NCBI RefSeq assembly: GCF_021026375.1
Contig: NZ_JAJNDB010000005.1
Span: 62,001 to 126,000 of the forward strand
From: Actinomycetospora endophytica
GTDB taxonomy: Bacteria; Actinomycetota; Actinomycetes; Mycobacteriales; Pseudonocardiaceae
Reading direction: 5' to 3'
DNA: 64,000 bases
Under the pieces are notes generated by a model. The model worked only from the letters and a program-made list of their open reading frames with translations, had not been told where the DNA came from and did no database searches. Made by a program: the position numbers and the translations under genes. This document shows, in pieces, positions 31,830 to 40,799 of the stretch; the stretch's first letter is position 1, and every line of letters starts with the position of its first letter.

Positions 31830-34800
31830 GTGACGGCGGAATCGGGGGTCGGCGCCACCATCGGGCGCTACCGCCTGGACGGGCGCCTCGGCCGCGGCGG
31901 CATGGGCGAGGTCTTCCGCGCCTTCGACACCGGACGGGAACGCTCCGTCGCCCTCAAGGTGCTGCTGCGCGAGCTGTCGGTGGACGACGAGTTCGTCGCC
32001 CGCTTCCGCCGGGAGGCCCGGGTCGCCGCCCGCCTGTCCGAGCCGCACATCCTGCCCATCCACGACTTCGGCGAGATCGACGGCCGCCTCTTCATCGACA
32101 TGCGGCTGGTGGACGGGCCGGACCTGGCGAGCGTGCTGTCCGCCGGGCCGATGGCGCCGGACCGCGCCGCGGCGGTCGTCTCCCAGGTCGCGAGCGGCCT
32201 CGAGGCCGCCCACCGGGAGGGACTGGTCCACCGCGACGTCAAGCCCGGCAACGTGCTGCTGGCCGCCCAGGACCCGGTCTTCGCCTACCTCACCGACTTC
32301 GGGGTCGCCGCCGAGCAGGGGCGCTCGGAGAACCTCACCAGCACCGGCACGGTGATCGGCACGGTGGCCTACCTGGCCCCCGAGATGTTCGACGGCACGC
32401 AGTCGGGCGCGGCGTCGGACATCTACGCGCTGGGCTGCGTCCTCGCCGAGATGCTCCTGGGCCACCGGCCCTTCCGGACCTCCTCGATCGCCGAGGCCAT
32501 GCACGCCCACTTCACCGAGCCGCCGCCCCGGCCCTCGCTGACCAGGCCCGAGGTGCCGGCCGCGTTCGACGAGATCATCGCCCGCGCGATGGCCAAGGAG
32601 CCCCGGCAGCGGTACGCGACGGCGGGCGAGATGGGCGCGGCGGTCCTGGCCGCCGTGCGGACCCCGACGGACTCCCCCGGCGCCACGGCTCTCATGGCCC
32701 GGCCCTCGGCGCGGACGTCGTCGGGGAGCCCGCCCGACACCGCGCGCAGTGCCGTTCCAGGACCCGACACCACCTCGGGCAGCGGCCCGGTCCGGACGAC
32801 GATCACCGGCTCGCGGCCGCCCCGCCCGTTCGAGCTCCTCGGGCCGCGGGTCGGACGGATCCCGCTGCGTCCGGACTACCGGACGACCACCGAGCCGCTC
32901 CGGTACCCGGCGGTGATCCCCTTCCTCGGCAACCAGCGGTTCGTCGACCTCGTCCGGCAGTGGATCCGGTTCTCGCCCGGCGGGTCGCTGCTCCTGACCG
33001 GGCTCGAGGGCTCGGGCCGGACGACCGTCGTCGCCCGCGCCCTCGACGAGCTGCACACCGAGCTGGTCACGACCGAGCCCGAGCAGACCCCCCTCGTCGT
33101 CGTGTGGGAGTCCGTCGCCCGCCCGATGGCGCCCACCGAGCTGATCGTCCGGATGCTCCGGGGCCTGGCGGAGGCCCTCGACCGCAACGGGCTCCTCGCG
33201 CGGCTGCACGAGGAGGTCGGCGACCTCGTGGAGACCGCGCACCGCCGAAGCGCGACGACGCTGTGGGGACCCCACGCGGGCGCCGCGGAGGGGCTGTCGT
33301 CGGGGTCGGGGCGCAAGCGCCGCTCGTCCGGGGGTGACCAGCCCGCCCAGCCCTACGGCGTCGCCGAGGCCGAGTACGACTTCCTGCGCCTGGTCGCGGC
33401 ACTCACCCCCGGCGAGACGGGCGAGGACCCGTCGTCGCGCCGCTGGTTCCGGCGGGAGGCCGCGCCGGCGTGGACCGGCCGCGTCGTGGTGGTCGTCGAC
33501 GAGCTCGACCAGCTCACCCGGGACCCGGCGGGGCTCGCCTCGTTCGAGGAGCTGCTGCGGACGCTCATGAACACGCTCACCGCCAGCTCGGCGCACGTCG
33601 TGTTCGTCGCCGGGGCGGACGTGGGCGACCTGGCGCGCCGGAGCCAGTCCCGCGGCAGCACCATCTGGGCCTCGGTGTTCGGCCGGCCGCTCTACCTCAA
33701 CGGCCTCCCCCCGAGCGCCCCGGCCGAGCTGCTCGCGGGCCTGTTCACCGGCGGCGACCCCGGGGTCCATCCCGAGCTCCCCGACTACCTGGAGTACCGC
33801 TCGCGCGGCCTGCCCCGGCTCCTGCTCCACGAGCTCGACGAGCTCGTCGAGTGGCACCCGGACGGTCCGCACGTCGTCATCGACCCGGCGAACGCGCTAC
33901 TCGTGGCGTTCTACGCGTCCCTGGAGCGCCGCGTCGGCCCGCTCTGGGCGCAGGGCCGGCCCCGCGGCGCGCTCGCCGACCCCGTCGACGTCGACGCCCG
34001 GCGCAGCGCCACCTACCTCGTCGTCGACTGGATCCTCGAGCGGCGCGGGACCATGTTCACCGCGTCTGACTTCCTGGCCGACCGCGCCGCGGGGGCCAGC
34101 CGCCGGGATCTCACCTCCGACGACGAGTGCCTCGGGATCCTGCACGAGCTGACGACGGTGGGCGTCCTCGACGCGCGCGAGGCGGGCTCGGCCCTGGTGA
34201 CCGCCGTGGGCGGGTCCGGGCCGGCCGAGACGGTGTACCGGCTCTCGCGGCCGCTGGCCGACGCGGTCGCGCGGGTCGCGCCGACCCACCGCGAGCTCGG
34301 CCGGGTGGGCGAGGGGCGCTACGTCCTCGTGGAGGAGCTCGGGCGCAGCGTCCTCGGACGGACCTACCGGGCGCACGACGCCGTCGTCGGCCGGGACGTG
34401 GCGATCCGGACGATCGACGTCCGGGCGCACGACGACACCGCGCGCGAGCGGTTCCGCCGCGAGCTCGATCTCGCCCGCCGCCTCGTCCACCCGCTGCTGG
34501 CCACGACGATCGCCACCCTCGACGACGCCGCGAACCCCGGGCTGGTGTCGGACTTCGTCGTCGGGCTCTCGCTCGCCGACCTGGTGGCCCGCGGCCCGCT
34601 GCGGCCGCCGGTGGCGGTCGACCTCACCCTCGGGCTGGTCGACCTGCTGCGCTATCTCGACGACCAGGGCGTCGTGCGCCTCGACCTCAAGCCGTCCCAC
34701 ATCGTCGTCACCGCCGACGGCCGTCCGGTGGTCGTCGAACTGGGCCTGGCGCGCCGGGTCGGGGACGGCGAGACCCGCCTGACGGGTGCGGGCGTCGTCG

Positions 34801-35108
34801 TCGGGACCCCGCTCTACCTGTCCCCGGAGCAGCTGCAGGGCAAGCCGGTCGACGTCCGGTCGGACCTCTACGCGCTCGGGCTGATCCTGGTCGAGATGCT
34901 CCTGGGGTACCCGGTCCGCGGCGGCACCGTCGCGACGATCGTCGCGCGCGCGGCCACGTACCGCCCCGACCTGAGCGGGCTGCCCGGGTCGCCGGAGCTG
35001 CGCGAGGTCCTGACGACGCTGCTCGACCCGGACCCGGAGGCCCGGCCCGAGGACGCCGCCGCGCTCGCGGCCGCGCTCGAGGCGCTGCCGGAGCGCGACG
35101 AGGAGTAG
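31830..35108 (+). CDS. Kinase-ATPase-pseudokinase fusion protein
   Basis: A 1092-residue soluble protein with three modules. Residues 10-275 are a canonical Hanks-type kinase (GRGGMGEV loop, Lys43, HRDVKPGN with Asp136, DFG with Asp156, APE). A Pro/Ser/Thr linker leads to an AAA/STAND-like ATPase (about 360-800) with a P-loop GLEGSGRTT (391-399, Arg397 where Lys is usual) and Walker B VVVVDE (Asp557, Glu558). Residues about 830-1092 are a second kinase fold that looks inactive: VAIR instead of VAIK (Arg860), RLD instead of HRD (Asp952) with LKPSH, and ELG instead of DFG (Glu970). No membrane helix is present, unlike PknB-type kinases. The GTG at 31830 follows a G-rich tract. It could be a signal-responsive switch where NTP binding and the pseudokinase gate kinase output; this is inference. 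Confidence 0.87.
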   Translation: MTAESGVGATIGRYRLDGRLGRGGMGEVFRAFDTGRERSVALKVLLRELSVDDEFVARFRREARVAARLSEPHILPIHDFGEIDGRLFIDMRLVDGPDLASVLSAGPMAPDRAAAVVSQVASGLEAAHREGLVHRDVKPGNVLLAAQDPVFAYLTDFGVAAEQGRSENLTSTGTVIGTVAYLAPEMFDGTQSGAASDIYALGCVLAEMLLGHRPFRTSSIAEAMHAHFTEPPPRPSLTRPEVPAAFDEIIARAMAKEPRQRYATAGEMGAAVLAAVRTPTDSPGATALMARPSARTSSGSPPDTARSAVPGPDTTSGSGPVRTTITGSRPPRPFELLGPRVGRIPLRPDYRTTTEPLRYPAVIPFLGNQRFVDLVRQWIRFSPGGSLLLTGLEGSGRTTVVARALDELHTELVTTEPEQTPLVVVWESVARPMAPTELIVRMLRGLAEALDRNGLLARLHEEVGDLVETAHRRSATTLWGPHAGAAEGLSSGSGRKRRSSGGDQPAQPYGVAEAEYDFLRLVAALTPGETGEDPSSRRWFRREAAPAWTGRVVVVVDELDQLTRDPAGLASFEELLRTLMNTLTASSAHVVFVAGADVGDLARRSQSRGSTIWASVFGRPLYLNGLPPSAPAELLAGLFTGGDPGVHPELPDYLEYRSRGLPRLLLHELDELVEWHPDGPHVVIDPANALLVAFYASLERRVGPLWAQGRPRGALADPVDVDARRSATYLVVDWILERRGTMFTASDFLADRAAGASRRDLTSDDECLGILHELTTVGVLDAREAGSALVTAVGGSGPAETVYRLSRPLADAVARVAPTHRELGRVGEGRYVLVEELGRSVLGRTYRAHDAVVGRDVAIRTIDVRAHDDTARERFRRELDLARRLVHPLLATTIATLDDAANPGLVSDFVVGLSLADLVARGPLRPPVAVDLTLGLVDLLRYLDDQGVVRLDLKPSHIVVTADGRPVVVELGLARRVGDGETRLTGAGVVVGTPLYLSPEQLQGKPVDVRSDLYALGLILVEMLLGYPVRGGTVATIVARAATYRPDLSGLPGSPELREVLTTLLDPDPEARPEDAAALAAALEALPERDEE

Positions 35109-35112
35109 GGCG

Positions 35113-38100
35113 CTACTCCCCCTCGGCCTCGCCCTCCGCCTCGAGGAACGCCTCGCGCAGCGACTCGACCATCGCCGGGTCGGGGTTCTCCCACAGCCCG
35201 CGGTCGACCGCCTCGAGCAGCCGCTCCGCCATGCCGTGCAACGCCCACGGGTTGGCCTCGCGCAGGAACTCCCGGTTCTGCTCGTCGAGCACGTAGTTCT
35301 CGGTCAGCGAGCCGTACATCCAGTCGCTGACGGTGCCCGCCGTCGCGTCCCAGCCGAACAGGTAGTCCACCGTCGCGGCCATCTCGAAGGCGCCCTTGTA
35401 GCCGTGGCGGCGCATCGCGGCCATCCACCGTGGGTTCACGACGCGGCTGCGGAACACCCGCGCGGTCTCCTCGATCAGCGACCGGGTGCGCACCGACTCC
35501 GGGCGCGTGGAGTCCCCGACGTAGGCCGCGGGCGCCGCCCCGGTCAGCGCGCGCACCGTCGCGATCATGCCGCCGTGGTACTGGTAGTAGTCGTCGGAGT
35601 CCGCGATGTCGTGCTCGCGGGTGTCGATGTTCTTCGCCGCGACCGCGATCCGCCGGTACGCCGCGTTCATCTCCTCGACGGCCGACTCGCCGTGCCGGTC
35701 GCGGCCGTAGGCGTGCCCGCCCCAGGTCGTGTAGATCTCGGCGAGGTCGGCGTCGCCCCGCCACTCCCGGGAGTCCATCGCCTGCAGCAGCCCCGCCCCG
35801 TAGGCGCCGGGCGGCGAGCCGAAGATCCGCGTGGTGGCCTGGGTCCAGCTGCTGCCGGAGGCCGCGTCGGCGCGGGCGTGGGCAGCGACGAAGTTGTCCT
35901 CGTCGGACTCATCGAGGCCCGCGATCAGCTGCACCGCGTCGTCCATGGTGGCCACGACGTGCGGGAACGCGTCCCGGAAGAAGCCGGAGATGCGCAGGAC
36001 GACGTCGACGCGGGGCCGCCCGAGCTCCTCCGCGTCGACCACCTCGAGCCCGGTGACCCGCCGCGACGCCTCGTCCCACACCGGCCGCACGCCCATCAGC
36101 GCGAGGGCCTCGGCGATGTCGTCGCCGCTGGTCCGCATCGCCGCGGTCCCCCAGAGCGAGAGCCCGACGCTGGTCGGCCACTCACCTTCGTGGTCCTCGC
36201 GGTACCGCTCGAGCAGCGAGTCGGCGAGCATCTGGCCGGTCTCCCACGCCAGCCGCGACGGGACCGCGCGCGGGTCGATCGAGTAGAAGTTGCGCCCGGT
36301 CGGCAGCACGTTGACCAGCCCGCGCAGCGGGGACCCGCTCGGCCCGGCCTTCACGTGGCCGCCGTCCAGGGCGTGCAGCACGCCGTCGATCTCCTCGGTG
36401 GTCCGGCCGAGGCGGGGCACGACCTCGGTGGCGGCGAACCGGAGGATGTCGACGACGGTCGGGTCGGTCTGGTCGCCGAGCACCTCGGTGGCGACGTCGG
36501 CGGCGTCGTCGGGAAGCCAGTCGCGCTTCTCCATCCCGACGACGAGGCTGTGGGCCAGTTCCTCGGCGCGGTCGACGTCGATCCTCGACGCGGCCCCGGC
36601 GGACTCGTCCAGCCCGAGCGCCTCCCGCAGGCCCGGCAGTGCCTGGGTGCCCGACCACATCTGCCGGGCCCGCAGCACCGCGAGCACCATGTCCACCCGC
36701 TCCTGGCCCGCCGGCGCACGCCCGAGGACGTGCAGCCCGTCGCGGATCTGGGCGTCCTTGATCTCGCACAGCCAGCCGTCGAGGTGCATGACGAACTCGT
36801 CGAAGCGCTCGTCGTCGGGCTGGTCGGTCATGCCGAGGTCGTGGTCGAGCTTGGCCGCCTGGATGAGCTGCCAGATCTGGCCGCGGATCGCCTCGATCTT
36901 GCCGGGGTCCATGGCCTGGATGGAGGCGTACTCGTCGAGCAGCTGCTCGAGGCGGGCGAGGTCGCCGTACGACTCGGCGCGCGCCATCGGCGGCACCAGG
37001 TGGTCGACCAGGGTGGCGTGGGCGCGACGCTTGGCCTGGGTGCCCTCACCCGGGTCGTTGACCAGGAACGGGTAGATCAGCGGCAGGTCGCCGAGGATCG
37101 GGTCGGGGGCGCAGGACGCCGAGCTCGCGACCGTCTTGCCGGGCAGCCACTCCAGGTTCCCGTGCTTGCCGACGTGCACGACGGCGTCGGCGCCGAACCC
37201 GCCGTCGTCGGATGGGCACTGCAGCCACCGGTAGGCCGCGAGGTAGTGGTGGCTCGGGGGGAGGTCCGGGTCGTGGTAGATCGCGATCGGGTTCTCCCCG
37301 AACCCGCGCGGCGGCTGCATCATCACGACGACGTGCTCGCGCACCAGGGCGGCGAGGACGATCGCGTCGGTCCCGGTGGAGTCGTCGCGGAACATCTGTC
37401 CGGGCGCGGGGCCCCAGTGCTGTTCGACCTCCGCGCGGAAGTCCTCGGGCAGCGTCCGGAACCACGCGGTGTACTCGGCGGCGTCGATGCGGACCGGGTT
37501 GGCGGCCAGCTGCTCCTCGGTGAGCCAGTCCTGGTCGTGCCCGCCCGCGTCGATGAGGGCGCGGATGAGCAGGTCGCCGTCGTTCTCCTCGAGCCCGGGC
37601 ACCGGCTCCTCGGCCGACCCGACGCGGTAGCCCGCGTCGCGCATCGCCTGGAGGAGCGCGACGACGGAGGCCGGGGTGTCGAGCCCGACCGCGTTGCCGA
37701 TGCGGGCGTGCTTGGTCGGGTAGGCGGAGAGGACGAGCGCGATCCTCTTGTCGGCGTTCGGGACGTGGCGCAGCCCGCCGTGGCGCACGGCGAGCCCGGC
37801 GACACGCGCGGCCCGCTCGGGGTCGGCGACGTAGACCGGCAGCCCGTCCTGGTCGGTCTCCTTGAAGGAGAACGGCACGGTGATGATGCGGCCGTCGAAC
37901 TCCGGGACGGCGACCTGGTTGGCGGCGTCGAGGGGGCTCACGCCGTCGTCGTCGGCGAGCCACTCCTCGCGGGTCCGGGTGAGGCAGAGCGCCTGGAGGA
38001 TCGGGACGTCGAGGTCGGCCAGCGCGCCGGTGTCCCAGGACTCGTCGTCCTCGCCGGCACTGGCCGACGCCGGGCGGGACCCGCCGGCCGCCAGCACCGT

Positions 38101-38832
38101 CGTGACGAGGACGTCGGCGTGGCGCAGCCGCTCGAGCAGGGCGTCGTCGGGCGCCCGGAGGCTGGAGCAGAACAGCGGCTCGGGGATGCCGCCGGCGTCG
38201 ACGATCGCGTGGCAGAGGCCGTCGACGAACGCGGTGTTCCCGGCCATGTGGTGGGCGCGGTAGTAGACGACGGCGACGCGGGGGCTCGGTTGCGTTGTCA
38301 GCGATGCCCTATCGGCGTGCTCGGAGCGCTCCGCTGGAACGTTGGACGTCAGCAGCCCCACATCCTCGGCCGACCATCCCGGGAGCCGACCCCACGTGGG
38401 CATCTCCTCGGGCGGCGCGAACCCGTGCCCGGTCAGCAGCACGGTGTCGGACAGGAACGCCGCGAGCTCGCGCAGGTTGTCCGGCCCTCCCTGGGCGAGG
38501 TAGAGGTGCGCCTGGGTCGCGACGCCCACCGGCACCGTCGAGGACTCCATCAGCTGCGCGTCCGGCGCCTGCTCCCCGCCGAGCACGACGACGGGTCGCG
38601 ACTGCGCGGTGGTGTCGAGCAGCGCGTCGAGGCCGGCCTCCCACGCCTGGCGACCGCCCAGGAGCCGGACGACGACGAGGTCGACGCCGTCGAGCAGCCC
38701 CGGCAGCTCGGTGTCCGGGTCGACGCGCGCGGGGTTGGCCCACCGCCAGTCGACGGCCGCCGAGTCGCTCCCTGCGCGGGCCGATCGCAGGTCGGTGTCG
38801 GACGTCGAGAGAAGCAGCAGCACGGTCAACAT
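35113..38832 (-). CDS. cobN: Cobaltochelatase subunit CobN
   Basis: A 1239-residue large subunit of the ATP-dependent cobaltochelatase of the aerobic cobalamin pathway, which inserts cobalt into hydrogenobyrinic acid a,c-diamide together with CobS/CobT-type or ChlID-type subunits that are not in this window. The length and blocks match the family, for example VAVVYYRAHHMAGNTAFVDGLC, VHVGKHGNLEWLPGKTVASS, and VVNPRWMAAMRRHGYKGAFEMAATVDYLFGWDATAG near the C-terminus (each read in shorter conserved pieces). Around residues 165-185 there is a polar stretch of unusual base composition (bases about 38280-38345), probably a linker. The ATG at 38832 faces cobG across only 30 bases. Its stop converges on the kinase fusion gene four bases away. 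Confidence 0.93.
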   Translation of the reverse strand: MLTVLLLLSTSDTDLRSARAGSDSAAVDWRWANPARVDPDTELPGLLDGVDLVVVRLLGGRQAWEAGLDALLDTTAQSRPVVVLGGEQAPDAQLMESSTVPVGVATQAHLYLAQGGPDNLRELAAFLSDTVLLTGHGFAPPEEMPTWGRLPGWSAEDVGLLTSNVPAERSEHADRASLTTQPSPRVAVVYYRAHHMAGNTAFVDGLCHAIVDAGGIPEPLFCSSLRAPDDALLERLRHADVLVTTVLAAGGSRPASASAGEDDESWDTGALADLDVPILQALCLTRTREEWLADDDGVSPLDAANQVAVPEFDGRIITVPFSFKETDQDGLPVYVADPERAARVAGLAVRHGGLRHVPNADKRIALVLSAYPTKHARIGNAVGLDTPASVVALLQAMRDAGYRVGSAEEPVPGLEENDGDLLIRALIDAGGHDQDWLTEEQLAANPVRIDAAEYTAWFRTLPEDFRAEVEQHWGPAPGQMFRDDSTGTDAIVLAALVREHVVVMMQPPRGFGENPIAIYHDPDLPPSHHYLAAYRWLQCPSDDGGFGADAVVHVGKHGNLEWLPGKTVASSASCAPDPILGDLPLIYPFLVNDPGEGTQAKRRAHATLVDHLVPPMARAESYGDLARLEQLLDEYASIQAMDPGKIEAIRGQIWQLIQAAKLDHDLGMTDQPDDERFDEFVMHLDGWLCEIKDAQIRDGLHVLGRAPAGQERVDMVLAVLRARQMWSGTQALPGLREALGLDESAGAASRIDVDRAEELAHSLVVGMEKRDWLPDDAADVATEVLGDQTDPTVVDILRFAATEVVPRLGRTTEEIDGVLHALDGGHVKAGPSGSPLRGLVNVLPTGRNFYSIDPRAVPSRLAWETGQMLADSLLERYREDHEGEWPTSVGLSLWGTAAMRTSGDDIAEALALMGVRPVWDEASRRVTGLEVVDAEELGRPRVDVVLRISGFFRDAFPHVVATMDDAVQLIAGLDESDEDNFVAAHARADAASGSSWTQATTRIFGSPPGAYGAGLLQAMDSREWRGDADLAEIYTTWGGHAYGRDRHGESAVEEMNAAYRRIAVAAKNIDTREHDIADSDDYYQYHGGMIATVRALTGAAPAAYVGDSTRPESVRTRSLIEETARVFRSRVVNPRWMAAMRRHGYKGAFEMAATVDYLFGWDATAGTVSDWMYGSLTENYVLDEQNREFLREANPWALHGMAERLLEAVDRGLWENPDPAMVESLREAFLEAEGEAEGE

Positions 38833-38862
38833 CTCACCATCTGCGCAAGTACTGTGTCATCG
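38833..38862. promoter_or_regulatory. 30-base divergent promoter gap between cobN and cobG
   Basis: Only 30 bases separate the two divergent start codons. TACTGT (38850-38855) lies seven bases before the cobG ATG and matches the actinobacterial -10 pattern TANNNT, which predicts a leaderless cobG transcript. The cobN side shows GGTGAG directly before its ATG. There is no room for a cobalamin riboswitch. Confidence 0.5.
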
Positions 38863-40101
38863 ATGCCCCGCACCCGAGACCGCGCTGCGACCCGCGCCCG
38901 GCCCGACGCCTGCCCCGGCGCCTGGCGCCGCCACGACGCGGCCGACGGGGCACTCGCGCGCTTCCGCCCGGTGGGCGGGGCCACCACCGCGGCCGAACTC
39001 CGGCTGCTCGCCGGCGCCGCGACCCTCGGTGGATCACCGCTCGAGCTGACGTCCCGCGGATCCTGGCAGGTGCGGGGCCTCGCGGGAAGCACCGCTGACG
39101 ACCTCGCGGACGCGCTGCGCGCCGATCACCCGGACGCGCTGCTGGACGTCCGCGGGCGCGACATCCCGTGCGGCCTGCTCACCTCGCCGCGCTCGACCCG
39201 GCTCGACGGGGCATCGGCGCAGGTCGCGACGGCGCTGCGCGGGCGGACCGACGTCCCGGGCCGGTTGCTGATCGCGCTGGAGGACCGGGGGGCGGGCGAC
39301 GTGAGCGGCCAGGGCGCCGACATCACGGTGATCCTCGTCGCGCGTCCCGGTGACCACACCCTCGACGGCGATCCGACCGCCGCGCTCCTGCTCGACGGCA
39401 CCGACACCGGCCTGCGCCACCCCGACCCGACGGCGCTCGCCCTCGCCGCCGTCGACGCCTTCGCCGCGCGCCGGGACACCGCGTGGCGGGTCCGTGAGCT
39501 CGACGACACCACGCGGGGCGCGGTCGTCGCCGACGTCCGCGACCGCTCCGACGCTGTCGTCGTACTCCCCGACCTCACCCCGGCGACGGCCGACCCGACC
39601 GCGCTCGGCCCGCGCGACGACGGCACCCTCGAGGTCCTCCCCCGCCTCGGCGAGGTCGACGCCGCCACCGCCGCGGCCCTCGTCGGTCTCCTCCTCGACG
39701 GCGTGACCCTGCGCGCCACCCCCTGGCGCACGCTGGTCCTGCGCGGCCTGGACGACCCCGCGGCGGCCGCCCGCACGCTGGACGGGCTCGTCGAGACCGA
39801 CCCCGCCTCGCGCTGGCGGGGGCTCTCCGCGTGCGTGGGCGCGCCGCGCTGCGCCAGGTCGCTCGCCGACGTGCGCGGCGACCTCGCCGCCGCGGTGGAG
39901 TCCGGCCACGCCGGGGGCACCGTCCGTCAGCACTGGGTCGGGTGCGGACGAGCCTGCGGGACGCCGGGCGGACGGGTGGCCGTGATCGAGGCCCTGGATC
40001 CGGACGAATCACTGGGATACAACATGGGTGCTTCGGGGGGCCGTGAGCAGCAGCGAGGGATCTACCGCACGGTGGTCCGCTCGGGAAGGGTGACCGGATG
40101 A
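38863..40101 (+). CDS. cobG: Precorrin-3B synthase CobG
   Basis: A 412-residue oxygen-dependent monooxygenase that converts precorrin-3A to precorrin-3B before ring contraction, the hallmark of the aerobic cobalamin route. It belongs to the nitrite/sulfite reductase-like family: residues around SRGSWQVRGL form the ferredoxin-like half-domain, and the C-terminal Cys-rich segments LSACVGAPRCARS and WVGCGRACGTPGG carry four Cys for an iron-sulfur cluster. The ATG at 38863 has no Shine-Dalgarno but sits one -10 spacing from TACTGT, consistent with leaderless translation. Its stop overlaps the cobH start (ATGA). Confidence 0.9.
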   Translation: MPRTRDRAATRARPDACPGAWRRHDAADGALARFRPVGGATTAAELRLLAGAATLGGSPLELTSRGSWQVRGLAGSTADDLADALRADHPDALLDVRGRDIPCGLLTSPRSTRLDGASAQVATALRGRTDVPGRLLIALEDRGAGDVSGQGADITVILVARPGDHTLDGDPTAALLLDGTDTGLRHPDPTALALAAVDAFAARRDTAWRVRELDDTTRGAVVADVRDRSDAVVVLPDLTPATADPTALGPRDDGTLEVLPRLGEVDAATAAALVGLLLDGVTLRATPWRTLVLRGLDDPAAAARTLDGLVETDPASRWRGLSACVGAPRCARSLADVRGDLAAAVESGHAGGTVRQHWVGCGRACGTPGGRVAVIEALDPDESLGYNMGASGGREQQRGIYRTVVRSGRVTG

Positions 40102-40799
40102 CCTCGGGCAGTGCCGGCAGTGTCGCCGAGCAGCACGGGATCCACGAGCCGGACTCCCCGGCGGTCCCGGCCTACGTCGCCGACGGCGCCGAGATCTACC
40201 GGCGCTCCTTCGCGATCATCCGCGAGGAGGCCGACCTCACCCACCTCCCCGACGACGCCCACGACCTCGTCGTCCGCATGATCCACTCCTGCGGGATGAC
40301 CGACCTCGCGCTCGACACCGCCGTCTCCCCCGGCGCCGTCGCCGCCGCGCACGGGGCCCTGCGGGCCGGCGCCCCGGTCCTCTGCGACGCGCAGATGGTG
40401 GCCTCGGGGATCACCCGACGGTTCCTGCCCGCCGGCAACGACGTCGTGTGCACGTTGAACGACCCGGACGTCCCGGCGAAGGCCGCCGCCCTGGGCACCA
40501 CCCGCAGCGCCGCGGCACTCGACCTGTGGCTGCCGTTGCTCGAGGGCGCCGTCGTCGCGATCGGCAACGCGCCGACCGCGCTCTTTCGCCTGCTGGAGCT
40601 GATCGAGGCCGGGGCGCCGCGACCCGCCGTCGTGCTGGGCCTGCCGGTCGGGTTCGTGGGGGCGATGGAGTCGAAGGCGGCGCTGGAGGGGCACCCGGCG
40701 GCGTTGGAGCACGTCGTCGTGCACGGCCGGCGCGGCGGCTCGGCGATGACCGTCGGCGCCGTGAACGCCCTCGCGCTCGGGGCCGGGAACGCCCGGTGA
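40098..40799 (+). CDS. cobH: Precorrin-8X methylmutase CobH
   Basis: A 233-residue enzyme that moves the methyl group from C11 to C12, turning precorrin-8X into hydrogenobyrinic acid. The family blocks are clear: RRSFAIIREEADL, VVRMIHSCGM (with the catalytic His), GAPVLCDAQMVASGI, IGNAPTALFRLLELI and LGLPVGFVGAMESK. It starts at the ATG overlapping the cobG stop, and its own stop overlaps the GTG of cobIJ, so the three genes form one translationally coupled unit. Confidence 0.95.
   Translation: MTSGSAGSVAEQHGIHEPDSPAVPAYVADGAEIYRRSFAIIREEADLTHLPDDAHDLVVRMIHSCGMTDLALDTAVSPGAVAAAHGALRAGAPVLCDAQMVASGITRRFLPAGNDVVCTLNDPDVPAKAAALGTTRSAAALDLWLPLLEGAVVAIGNAPTALFRLLELIEAGAPRPAVVLGLPVGFVGAMESKAALEGHPAALEHVVVHGRRGGSAMTVGAVNALALGAGNAR

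Noticed and set aside
35236..40101. A 1621-codon plus-strand frame over cobN and cobG
   Set aside because: The first 1200 codons are antisense to cobN with no family features; only the last 413 codons (cobG) are real.
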